Below, one piece after another: positions 8,242 to 15,182 of a stretch of DNA of 21,266 bases. The notes below the pieces were generated by a model. The model made no database searches and had not been told where the DNA came from. It worked only from the letters and a program-made list of their open reading frames with translations. The position numbers and the translations under genes are program-made. This stretch comes from Acidobacteriota bacterium (GTDB lineage Bacteria; Acidobacteriota; Blastocatellia; Pyrinomonadales; Pyrinomonadaceae), in assembly GCA_003222935.1 (NCBI GenBank), contig QHXL01000072.1:2504-23769 (forward strand). The letters are read 5' to 3'. Positions within the stretch are counted from its first letter, which is position 1, and each line of letters starts with the position of its first letter.

Positions 8242-9642
8242 TTACTTCTCTGTTAGGCTGTCGAGATATGTGGCACTTACTGGTGGGCGCTCATTGAAAG
8301 GACGCACTTGTAAATATTGATGAGCCAGCCTCAGCAGGGTTGGTTCTGACCAGTTTGGTCCAAGTAGTTGCAAGCCAATTGGAAGTCTTTCTGACGACAA
8401 GCCACACGGTACGCTCAAGCCGGGAACTCCCGCCAGATTCGCCGTAACCGTATAGATATCATTTAGATACATAGCGAGCGGATCGTCGACTTTCTCGCCA
8501 AGTCGAAACGCTGGAGTTGGGGCCGTTGGGGTGATAATCGCGTCGCAGCTTTTGAATGCGTTAAGAAAATCATTTTTGATTAACGTGCGAACTTGTTGGG
8601 CCTTGCGATAGTACGCTTCGTAGTACCCGGCTGAGAGCACGTATGTGCCGAGCATGATTCTGCGCTTCACTTCTGGTCCAAACCCCTCCTCGCGCGTCTT
8701 GCGATACATCTGCCGCAACTCGGGCGCATCCTCCGCCCGAAACCCGTATCTCACGCCATCAAAGCGAGCGAGATTCGACGAGGCCTCCGCCGTCGCGATG
8801 ATGTAATAGACAGCGATTGCATAACCAGCATTTGGTAGATCGACTTCCACGATTTCGGCGCCAAGCTCACGATAAACTTCGACAGCTTCCTTCACCGACT
8901 TAGCGACTTCGTCGTCAAGGCCTTTTCCAAAAAGCGCACTCGGAAGTCCCAGACGAAGTCCCTTAATGTCTTCACTCAACGTCGCAACATAATCCGGGAC
9001 GGGAACATCAGCGCAGGTTTGATCGTGAGTATCGCGGCCAGCAATTACTCCAAGTACACGTCCCATGTCGGCAACTTCGCGTGAAGACACTCCGACTTGA
9101 TCGAGCGAGGAGGCGAAAGCTACCAGGCCATAGCGGGAGTTGCGGCCGTAAGTTGGTTTAAGACCGAGCACTCCGCACAACGATGTAGGTTGTCTGACTG
9201 ATCCACCCGTGTCGGAACCTAGCGCAACGGGGACGATACCGGCTGCGACAGCTGCGGCTGAACCTCCCGATGATCCGCCGGATACGCGAGTTGTGTCCCA
9301 GGGATTTTTGACTGGCCCAAACGCCGAGTTTTCGTTTGACGAACCCATCGCAAACTCATCGCAGTTTGTCTTGCCGATGATGATGGCGCCGGCATCTATT
9401 AGTCGCTGGGTTACGGTGGCGTTGTAGGGCGGATGGTAGTCGCCAAGAATGCGCGAGCCGCATGAGGTCTGCATTCCGACGACGCAGAGGTTGTCTTTGA
9501 TGGCGATCGGGACGCCACTAAGTGGACCAGACGTACCGTCGGCGCGGTTGGCTGCTTTGCGATCAATCTCGAGGAACGCGTTGAGAGTGTCGTTTAATTT
9601 TTCTGCTGCACTGACGGCTGCTTCGATTGTTTGACGCGACAT
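8242..9642 (-). CDS. gatA: Aspartyl/glutamyl-tRNA amidotransferase subunit A
   Basis: 466-aa amidase-signature enzyme. GatA releases ammonia from glutamine and, with GatB and GatC, uses it to convert Glu-tRNA(Gln) and/or Asp-tRNA(Asn) to the correct amidated form. The Ser-cisSer-Lys triad is visible: K49 in IAIKDN, S124 in SGGSSGGS, S148 in [11 protein letters not shown], with the spacing (75 and 99 residues from the Lys) expected for GatA. Length is slightly short of the usual 480-490. The ATG at 9642 gives the normal start. gatC precedes it by 12 nt, so they form an operon; gatB is not in the window. The zinc-ribbon gene follows directly. Confidence 0.97.
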   Translation of the reverse strand: MSRQTIEAAVSAAEKLNDTLNAFLEIDRKAANRADGTSGPLSGVPIAIKDNLCVVGMQTSCGSRILGDYHPPYNATVTQRLIDAGAIIIGKTNCDEFAMGSSNENSAFGPVKNPWDTTRVSGGSSGGSAAAVAAGIVPVALGSDTGGSVRQPTSLCGVLGLKPTYGRNSRYGLVAFASSLDQVGVSSREVADMGRVLGVIAGRDTHDQTCADVPVPDYVATLSEDIKGLRLGLPSALFGKGLDDEVAKSVKEAVEVYRELGAEIVEVDLPNAGYAIAVYYIIATAEASSNLARFDGVRYGFRAEDAPELRQMYRKTREEGFGPEVKRRIMLGTYVLSAGYYEAYYRKAQQVRTLIKNDFLNAFKSCDAIITPTAPTPAFRLGEKVDDPLAMYLNDIYTVTANLAGVPGLSVPCGLSSERLPIGLQLLGPNWSEPTLLRLAHQYLQVRPFNERPPVSATYLDSLTEK

Positions 9643-9654
9643 GTTTGATTTTTC

Positions 9655-9951
9655 TTAAAGCACTTTTGGAACGCGGAAATGTCCTGCCGCCGGATCCGGC
9701 GCTTCAGCGAGCGCTTTCTTCTGACCCAAGGATCCACCGATTTCATCGTTACGAGCGGAGTCTGTCGCCTCGCCTTCGGGTGTTAGACCACCGAGTGCAG
9801 GTTCAACGTTTGCAGTGTCCAGTTCGTTGAGCTGCTCCACGTAGCTGACAATCTCTGTTATCTGCGGAACGAAGATCTTCAACTCCTCTAGCGCGAGTTC
9901 GAGATGTGCGAGTTGCGCCACCTTTTCGATGTCTAGTTCGTTAATTGGCAT
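9655..9951 (-). CDS. gatC: Aspartyl/glutamyl-tRNA amidotransferase subunit C
   Basis: 98-aa small subunit that wraps GatA and GatB and stabilises the complex. Typical features are IEKVAQLAHLEL near residues 8-19, ITEIVSYVEQLNELDT at 31-46, and the C-terminal APDPAAGHFRVPKVL, the usual GatC ending. I place the start at ATG 9951. Ten codons further upstream remain open (MKHIEHIKTN), but they are the translation of an ATGTCC-family repeat arm and are not GatC sequence. gatA follows 12 nt downstream. Confidence 0.95.
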   Translation of the reverse strand: MPINELDIEKVAQLAHLELALEELKIFVPQITEIVSYVEQLNELDTANVEPALGGLTPEGEATDSARNDEIGGSLGQKKALAEAPDPAAGHFRVPKVL

Positions 9952-9963
9952 GTTTGTTTTTAT

Positions 9964-10302
9964 ATGTTCGATATGCTTCAAGATGTCCGATATGCTTTAG
10001 AGACCTCTTGCAAAACTCTCATTCTCCCCGCGTGCTTTAGCTCGGGGTACGGCAGAGCTCATACAGTGAAGTAACCGTTTCAACGGTTTGCCGCCGTGGG
10101 TTCGATCTCAGGTACGGGCTACCCCTCCGTTGCCTCGTTTACTTAGCGTTTCGAACTTCTCATCCTGTCGCGCTCAACGTCAGTCGCCAAGAATGTCAAA
10201 CCGTTGAAACGGTTCCTCGGATTTAAGCGGCACCTGTACCTCGAGCTAAAGCACGGGGAGAATGACAGCTTTGCAAGAGGTTCTCTAAAGCATATCGGAC
10301 AT
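9964..10302. repeat. Nested compound palindrome (about 320 bp) with ATGTCC-family ends
   Basis: This fills the 350-nt gap between gatC and the DciA gene; no coding sequence is seen in it. Outer arms 9983-10000 and 10285-10302 are the first 18 bases of the ATGTCC family (ending CTTTAG). Inside, the sequence switches to a different long stem: ACCTCTTGCAAA..CATTCTCCCC..GTGCTTTAGCTCG (10003-10048) against its complement (10239-10287). Further inside, AACCGTTTCAACGGTTTG (10073-10090) pairs exactly with 10197-10214. A partial extra copy of the outer arm lies at 9964-9981. The right end overlaps the DciA stop codon by one base (TGATGTCC on the coding strand). Confidence 0.87.
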
Positions 10303-10748
10303 CAAGTCGTCTTCCGTCTCAATAGTGCGGTGGCAGCTTTCAAGAACTTCTGTCGCAACTGCTTATCCTGAATTGCGTTTGCCGCTGACCACAATTCGAT
10401 TGGTACTTCGTTCTCCAGAAGTTCGCCTCGCGGTGGCTGGATGGGTTCGGATGGGGCAAACATTGTCGGATCAACTCTCAGCTCAATGTTCTTCACGAAC
10501 GCCTCTCCCAGCACTGAGTTTATTCGATGAATAAGCGCGCGCTTCATCTGGGCCAGCTGGTTTTGCCAGATCGCATCGCGGACAACAATTACCAATACGC
10601 TGCCGTCGAGTTTCGTGGCAATAGCGTGCGGGCGTAAGCCTTCACCAGCCGTGTGTTTCCATGCAGCAATTGCGGCCGGTTCCAATAGTTCAGGCGAATT
10701 CCCAACGGCTCGTAGAACTCTCGGCAAAGATTTGATCAGCTCATCCAT
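10302..10748 (-). CDS. DciA-like DUF721 protein
   Basis: 148-aa protein. The N-terminal 95 residues match the DUF721/DciA pattern: AAWKHTAGEGLRPHA (about 28-42), a strand LDGSVLVIVVRDAIWQNQLAQMK (about 47-69) and a helix with LGEAFVKNIELRV. DciA proteins interact with and help load the replicative helicase DnaB in bacteria lacking DnaC; whether this one does so is inferred from family only. The C-terminal tail (PIELWSAANAIQDKQLRQKFLKAAT) is a predicted helix. It is divergent from maf, with an inverted repeat in the shared upstream region. The stop codon overlaps the compound palindrome at 10302. ATG 10748 is the start; no strong Shine-Dalgarno seen. Confidence 0.82.
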   Translation of the reverse strand: MDELIKSLPRVLRAVGNSPELLEPAAIAAWKHTAGEGLRPHAIATKLDGSVLVIVVRDAIWQNQLAQMKRALIHRINSVLGEAFVKNIELRVDPTMFAPSEPIQPPRGELLENEVPIELWSAANAIQDKQLRQKFLKAATALLRRKTT

Positions 10749-10790
10749 GTTTGCGCGAGTGTAACCAAGGAGACTACCAAACCCAAATGA

Positions 10791-10882
10791 CTCTTAATGT
10801 CCGATATGCTTCAGCTTTCGCGTTCAGAGCGAGAGGTATCATAGGCGACACCGACAAGCTGAAGCATATCGGACAGTAAGAG
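10791..10882. repeat. ATGTCC-family inverted repeat between DciA gene and maf
   Basis: Left arm begins ATGTCCGATATGCTTCAGC at 10797; right arm 10851-10875 ends GCATATCGGACA. Flanking CTCTTA (10791-10796) and TAAGAG (10877-10882) extend the stem. It lies in the divergent upstream region of the DciA gene and maf, not at a stop codon. Confidence 0.86.
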
Positions 10883-10928
10883 CAGCACAGAGAAGACATC
10901 TGAATTGTGATCAATTATTCTCAAACGC

Positions 10929-11507
10929 ATGAACAGTTCTGCACCCCTCTTCGACAAAATAATCCTCGCATCAGGTAGTCCGCGAAGAAAAGAAATCCTC
11001 AATTCTGTTGGTTGGCCGTTTGAAGCTATCACCGCCGGCATTGATGAGAGGCAACACGCAGGTGAAAAGCCGCTCGACTATGTTCAGCGATTAGCTCGCG
11101 AGAAGGCGGAAGCAGTGGCCGGCAAACTTGAAAATGGTTTGGTACTGGGAGCCGACACTACCGTAGTTGTCGGCGATCAGCTACTTGGTCAACCGGCAGA
11201 TGATAACGATGCGAGACGAATGCTGCAGTTGTTGAGTGGCAAGTGGCATGAAGTGCTCACCGGAGTGGCCTTAGTTAGAGTTGGCGGTCAAACGATTGTT
11301 GATTATGAACGCACTCGAGTTCGTTTCGTCGAGATGAGCGAAGCTGAGATTGATTGGTACGTTTCGACCGGCGAGCCGCAAGGAAAAGCAGGCGCTTACG
11401 CGATACAAGGTAAGGCTGGGTTGTTCATCGAACAGATTGAAGGCGACTATTTCAACATCGTAGGTCTGCCGATCAGGCTCGTCTATAAAATGTCCGCTAA
11501 GCTTTAG
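10929..11507 (+). CDS. maf: Maf/YhdE-family nucleoside triphosphate pyrophosphatase
   Basis: 192-aa cytoplasmic enzyme. Maf proteins hydrolyse non-canonical or pyrimidine NTPs to monophosphates. Hallmarks are ASGSPRR at 14-20, the catalytic-type Asp in LGADTTVV (D76), LLSGKWHEVLTG at 101-112, and GKAGAYAIQGKAGLFIEQIEGDYFNIVGLPI near the end. One oddity is LGQPAD at 86-91, where the family normally has a lysine (LGKP); here it is Gln88. The last six codons (KMSAKL) and the TAG stop are provided by the left arm of an inverted-repeat element, so the C-terminus was rewritten by its arrival. Start ATG 10929. Confidence 0.94.
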   Translation: MNSSAPLFDKIILASGSPRRKEILNSVGWPFEAITAGIDERQHAGEKPLDYVQRLAREKAEAVAGKLENGLVLGADTTVVVGDQLLGQPADDNDARRMLQLLSGKWHEVLTGVALVRVGGQTIVDYERTRVRFVEMSEAEIDWYVSTGEPQGKAGAYAIQGKAGLFIEQIEGDYFNIVGLPIRLVYKMSAKL

Positions 11508-11578
11508 CTTGTCGTGACTGGAATTAGTGGTATCTGAGCTGTATTCAGAATCACGACAAGCTGAAGCATATCGGACAT
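11490..11578. repeat. ATGTCC-family inverted repeat supplying the maf stop codon
   Basis: Arms 11490-11517 and 11551-11578 around a 33-nt loop. The left arm reads ATGTCCGCTAAGCTTTAGC and its TAG is the maf stop; the right arm ends 4 nt before the SDR stop (11583). The loop is the reverse complement, 28 of 33 bases, of the loop in the copy at 13227-13314. Confidence 0.9.
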
Positions 11579-11582
11579 TAAG

Positions 11583-12362
11583 TTAAGAAACGACCGATCC
11601 ACCATCGATATTTATTCCCTGGCCGTTAATGCCGCGACCCTCATCACTCGCGAGTAGCAATGCGAGAGCTGCAACCTCCTCCGAAGTGACCAATCGATTC
11701 TGCGGACTCATCTTCTTCAATGAATCGAGAGCCTCATCTGCAGAACGCCCCGTTCGAGTAGTGATGCGTTCAATGCCCCGCGACACCATCTCGGTATCAA
11801 CATAACCCGGACAAATCGCATTAACTGTCACTCCACTGGCACCAACCTCAACCGCAAGAGAACGTGTCAGTCCCATGACACCGTGTTTTGAGGCTGCATA
11901 CGCTGCAATGTAAGGAGCGCCAGTTTTACCTGCGATCGAGGCTATATTAATGATGCGGCCCCAGCCGCCTTTGAGCATTCCCGGCAGTGCTGCACGTGTG
12001 CAGTAAAACGTTCCTGAAAGATTGATCGAAAGATGTTTGTGCCAGAGTTCGTCGGTCGTGTTTACGAAAGTTGCGCTCTCCGCGACACCAGCATTGTTTA
12101 CAAGGACGTCGACTTCGCGATCGAAGTTGGACCGCACTTCGCTAAACATCTGCTCGACGCTATCGCGACTCGAAACATCGCAAACTAATGCCAGGACTTT
12201 GCTCCCGTGATCCTTTTCGATCTCTTCGGCAACTTGTTTGACTTGATCCAGCGTTCGAGCAACGATAGCAACCTGGGCGCCTTCACGAGCGAAGGCGAGG
12301 GCGATTGCGCGCCCGATCCCACGACCACCGCCCGTTATTAATGCAAGTTTGTTATTCAGCAT
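11583..12362 (-). CDS. Short-chain dehydrogenase/reductase
   Basis: 259-aa classical SDR. Cofactor motif TGGGRGIG at 10-17, NNAG at 89-92, and the catalytic set N114, S142, Y155 and K159 (YAASK). The C-terminus (GINGQGINIDGGSVVS) is standard. FabG-like and 3-hydroxyacyl-CoA dehydrogenase members cannot be told apart here. As the last gene of the box run it may oxidise a 3-hydroxyacyl-CoA made by the neighbouring hydratase during processing of the ring-opened C6 product; this is context inference. R14 in place of an early acidic residue leaves NAD versus NADP undecided. An inverted repeat lies on both sides. ATG 12362 start. Confidence 0.93.
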   Translation of the reverse strand: MLNNKLALITGGGRGIGRAIALAFAREGAQVAIVARTLDQVKQVAEEIEKDHGSKVLALVCDVSSRDSVEQMFSEVRSNFDREVDVLVNNAGVAESATFVNTTDELWHKHLSINLSGTFYCTRAALPGMLKGGWGRIINIASIAGKTGAPYIAAYAASKHGVMGLTRSLAVEVGASGVTVNAICPGYVDTEMVSRGIERITTRTGRSADEALDSLKKMSPQNRLVTSEEVAALALLLASDEGRGINGQGINIDGGSVVS

Positions 12363-12381
12363 AGTAAAGAAATTGAGCCGT

Positions 12382-12452
12382 ATGTCCGACGAACTTTAGT
12401 TTGTCGCAGATCGCCAGGTGCACCTAGCGACAAACTGAAGTTCGTCGGACAT
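12382..12452. repeat. ATGTCC-family inverted repeat, ACGAAC variant
   Basis: A compact 71-bp copy: arms 12382-12407 (ATGTCCGACGAACTTTAGTT...) and 12427-12452, with one T/G difference. The loop contains its own small palindrome AGGTGCACCT. Both arms carry the variant bases ACGAAC in place of ATATGC. Located 5 nt after the stop of the broken hydratase gene and 19 nt before the SDR start. Confidence 0.88.
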
Positions 12453-12457
12453 GTTTT

Positions 12458-13217
12458 TCAGTGACCGGTAAAAATCGGATCTCTCTTTTCGAGAAATGCT
12501 CGAACACCTTCGTGCCCGTCTTCAGATTCGAAACAGCGTATTTGGGATTCAGTCTCGTAACGCAACATCTCCTCTAGATCGCTTGCGTCACTCATGTAAA
12601 CAGCTTGCTTCGCCGCCGCAATCGCAATTGGCGGCGCAACTTTCAAACGCTGGGCGAGCGCTTGAGTGGCGTTCTCGAGTTCTTCAGCGCTGACAACCTG
12701 ATTCACAATGTTTAGTCGCGCTGCTTCTTCGGCTTTTATTGTTTCGCCGAGAAAGAACAACTCACAAGCTTTGTTTGACGTTACCAGTCGGGGCAGAAAA
12801 TATGTCCCACCCCAGTCAGGGTTCAAACCAACTTTCACAAATGATTGCGTAAAAGAAGCCTCGGTCGAAGCGATGCGATCCAGCGGCAACCCCATTAACT
12901 GCAGCAATCACGGGCTTGGTCATTTGCCGGATGGCGAGAATTACGCGACGACCTGCTCCCAGGATCCTTGCGAACTCTTCAGAGTCACGTCGTGCCATCA
13001 ACTCGGCCATGAAGTCGATGTCCCCACCGGCGCAGAACGCTCGACCGGCGCCCGTTAGGATCACGACGCGAACGTGGCGTTCGCTTCCGGCGTGTTCCAA
13101 TGCTTCGGCGAGATCGCGACGCATATGTCCAATGAATGAATTGAACTTCTCAGGACGATTCAAGGTGATCGTCAAGACTCCGTCGTTTTCAGTAACTAGT
13201 ATATTTTCGTAGGGCAT
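12458..13217 (-). pseudogene. Enoyl-CoA hydratase/isomerase family gene broken by an internal deletion and frameshift
   Basis: A crotonase-fold gene split across two frames. From ATG 13217 the first frame reads MPYENILVTENDGVLTITL..., with FCAGGDIDFM, and keeps family sequence to AAVNGVAAG (near 12885), then turns into nonsense and stops at 12816. A different frame takes over at once with RIASTEASFTQSFVKVGLNPDWGGTYFL and runs to the normal end at 12458. The missing piece is what usually reads A-G-x-N-L-A-L-A-C-D-I, about 32 nt, and a deletion of that size also explains the one-frame offset. The lost segment includes part of the oxyanion-hole helix, so the product should be inactive. The longer upstream reading (to 13280) is a repeat arm. 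Role before decay: probably beta-oxidation of ring-cleavage products, from neighbours. Confidence 0.88.
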
Positions 13218-13226
13218 GTGTTTTGG

Positions 13227-13314
13227 TGTCCGATATGCTTTAGCTTGTCGCGATTCTGAATACAGCTGTGATGGCACCAATTCCAGTCACGACAAGCTGA
13301 AGCATATCGGACAT
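13227..13314. repeat. ATGTCC-family inverted repeat, loop shared with the 11490 copy
   Basis: Arms 13227-13253 and 13287-13314 around a 33-nt loop (TTCTGAATACAGCT..., 13254-13286). The loop matches the reverse complement of the loop at 11518-11550 in 28 of 33 bases. The right end overlaps the hydratase stop codon (TAATGTCC on the coding strand). Confidence 0.9.
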
Positions 13315-14114
13315 TATCTCCCCTTAAATTGCGGCTTCCTCTTTCCAACATACGCGTCGATGCCTTCTTTCGCGTCTTCTGATTGGAAGAGTTGTTGCTG
13401 GAGTTCGCGTTCGAGTGCGAGTGCTGATTCGAATGGAATTTCAGCGCCGGTTTGGACACTGCGTTTGATTCTGCCGACCGCAGCTGAAGCTTTGTTAGGC
13501 GACGTGAACTGTGCCGCATACTCCAACACACGCTCGCGAAACTGATTACCATCTTCCGACTCAATGACCTGGTTTACGATCCCCAATTCTAACCCGAGTT
13601 CGAAATCCATGAGTTGACCGCTGATCATCATTTCGATTGCCTTTGATTTCCCGACTATTCGAGTCAAACGCTGCGTACCACCGGTCCCAGGCAACACGCC
13701 AAGTGAAACTTCGGGGAGTCCCAACTTGCCGGCGCCTTTACGAGCAATACGAATGTCAGCTGCCATCGCTACTTCCAATCCGCCACCGACGCAATGACCA
13801 TTGATTGCAGCGATCACAAGCTTGGGTGTTTGCTCCAGACGATTGAGTGTCTCGTTCGCATGAAGGCAGAAATAGTACTTGAACCCCGGGGTCACATTGG
13901 CGAGCATCTGGATGTCAGCGCCTGCACAGAAAAACTTCTCACCGTTTCCAGTAATCACAATCACCTGAACAGCATCGTCCATGCGCGCGTTGAGTATGGC
14001 GCGATCTAGTTGCTGCATCATTTCGTAGCTGTATGTATTGGCAGGTGGATCGTTGAGAGTAAGAATTGCGATTCCACCGGCTACCTCATACTGCACGAGT
14101 TGTCGATCTGTCAT
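13314..14114 (-). CDS. Enoyl-CoA hydratase/isomerase family protein
   Basis: 266-aa crotonase. Oxyanion-hole segments are FFCAGADIQML (61-71) and AAINGHCVGGGLEVAMAADIR (102-122). Both glutamates used by true hydratases are present: E114 in GGGLE and E135 in LPEVSLGVLPGTGGTQRL. It is therefore likely a working enoyl-CoA hydratase. Its position between the TetR regulator and the decayed second hydratase, in the run that begins with boxC, suggests it handles the unsaturated C6-CoA left after benzoyl-CoA ring opening (3,4-dehydroadipyl-CoA or relatives). The specific substrate is inferred. Start ATG 14114. The 139-nt gap to the TetR gene holds no inverted repeat and no gene I can support. Confidence 0.93.
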   Translation of the reverse strand: MTDRQLVQYEVAGGIAILTLNDPPANTYSYEMMQQLDRAILNARMDDAVQVIVITGNGEKFFCAGADIQMLANVTPGFKYYFCLHANETLNRLEQTPKLVIAAINGHCVGGGLEVAMAADIRIARKGAGKLGLPEVSLGVLPGTGGTQRLTRIVGKSKAIEMMISGQLMDFELGLELGIVNQVIESEDGNQFRERVLEYAAQFTSPNKASAAVGRIKRSVQTGAEIPFESALALERELQQQLFQSEDAKEGIDAYVGKRKPQFKGR

Positions 14115-14253
14115 TGTGTTTGTTCCTTGAATCTAAGCCACTCGTTCATAAATTGAAATGTGCTTGCCGCTCGTTGAATTAAATTGTGCCCGCCCGGCAA
14201 GTTGGGCCACCAGGACCGTAAGTTTCGTCTGTGTAGAAGTCCATCAGTTTTGT

Positions 14254-14925
14254 TCAGCCTCGGGATCTTTCAACTCCTCGCCAGATACTCAAATTCTCGG
14301 GCTGTCGCCGGAGCTTGTTAGTGGTTTCGTTGACGCTGCCCGGTGCGAATCCTTCCAGAAAAAGCTGCGTCAGATTCTGCGCCAGGTCGCTAACCTTTAA
14401 CTGACCTTTGGGATCGTACCAGTTGTAGATCCAGTTCATCATTCCAAACAACGCATAAGTAGCGACGGTCAGATTTACTTTGCCATCCTCTGGTGAGTGA
14501 ACGTTCTGAAGGATATTGGTTGCAAGCTTTGTGTACTTGTCTTTCTTTCCTGACACGTGTGCATGCAGATCACCCTGAAGAGATTCCGCCTCGTGTGAGA
14601 GTACCTTCATCTCAGCCATGTTTGCTGCGAAGAACGACAAGTGATTCTCGATGAAGATTTGCAGTTTTACAACCGGGTCGTTAACGTCGACCAAGCGTTC
14701 TTCGAGTCGTTCGAGTACTCGACCAAAACAGTTATCCTGAATCAGGAACAGTAATTCTTCTTTCCTTTTGCAGTAGTGATAAAGACCGGCGAGGCTGACA
14801 TTGGTCGCACGCGAAATGTCGCGCATCGACGTTGAGTGGTAGCTCTTGTCAGCAAAGATTTGCGCCGCGCTCCGGAGGATGAACTCCAGCTTCTGATCGT
14901 AGCGAGATAGATCGTTTGCAGACAT
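14254..14925 (-). CDS. TetR family transcriptional regulator
   Basis: 223-aa regulator. The N-terminal helix-turn-helix lies about residues 12-57 (ILRSAAQIFADKSYHSTSMRDI, then VSLAGLYHYCKRKEELL), the standard TetR layout. The rest is an all-helical ligand-binding domain resembling fatty-acid/CoA-responsive members (FadR/PaaR-like), with NWIYNWYDPKG near 165-175. Being inside the box run, it probably represses the cluster and is released by an acyl-CoA such as benzoyl-CoA. The only good operator candidate in the window is the GAACGTTCG palindrome at the boxC promoter; none was found upstream of this gene itself. ATG 14925 start, weak ribosome site. Confidence 0.92.
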   Translation of the reverse strand: MSANDLSRYDQKLEFILRSAAQIFADKSYHSTSMRDISRATNVSLAGLYHYCKRKEELLFLIQDNCFGRVLERLEERLVDVNDPVVKLQIFIENHLSFFAANMAEMKVLSHEAESLQGDLHAHVSGKKDKYTKLATNILQNVHSPEDGKVNLTVATYALFGMMNWIYNWYDPKGQLKVSDLAQNLTQLFLEGFAPGSVNETTNKLRRQPENLSIWRGVERSRG

Positions 14926-14970
14926 TTACGCGCCCTTTAGGAGTAGCACCTGGCTCAGAAGTCCTGTTAC

Positions 14971-14989
14971 TGTCCGATATGCTTAAAAG
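14971..14989. repeat. Solo half of an ATGTCC-family element
   Basis: TGTCCGATATGCTTAAAAG: a single arm with no partner nearby, upstream of the TetR gene and 30 nt from a complete composite copy. Probably a decayed or truncated element. Confidence 0.6.
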
Positions 14990-15018
14990 TCAGATCAGGG
15001 AAAAAAGGAATCAAACCA

Positions 15019-15170
15019 GTGCAAGTTGGGAAGGGCGGTCCAAATGTCCGATAAACTTCAGTTTGTCGTGATTCAAATAAAAGTACCTGAGGACTCGATC
15101 GAGCCTCTTAAGCAAGTCACGACAAACTGAAGTTTATCGGACATTTGGATCGCCCCTTCCCAACTTGTAC
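15019..15170. repeat. Composite inverted repeat (ATGTCCGATAAAC variant with extended arms)
   Basis: Arms 15019-15071 and 15117-15170 are near-identical complements over more than 50 bases. The outer third reads GTGCAAGTTGGGAAGGGCGG, homologous to the outer arm at 652-668; the inner part is ATGTCCGATAAACTTCAGTT. The 45-nt loop has its own palindrome (CTCGATCGAG). It ends 12 nt after the boxB stop (minus strand), between boxB and the TetR gene. Confidence 0.92.
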
Positions 15171-15182
15171 TCTTCTTTTCAC

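Noticed and set aside
9952..9981. Ten-residue N-terminal extension of GatC
   Set aside because: MKHIEHIKTN is encoded by a partial repeat arm; GatC proteins normally begin with the sequence that follows ATG 9951.
13218..13280. Longer start for the broken hydratase
   Set aside because: The 21 extra codons run through the inverted repeat and its loop; family sequence starts at MPYENI.
14115..14253. Small gene between the TetR gene and the hydratase
   Set aside because: Only a 21-codon minus-strand ORF (MDFYTDETYG...) and a 40-codon frame without a proper start are found; no ribosome site or family resemblance.
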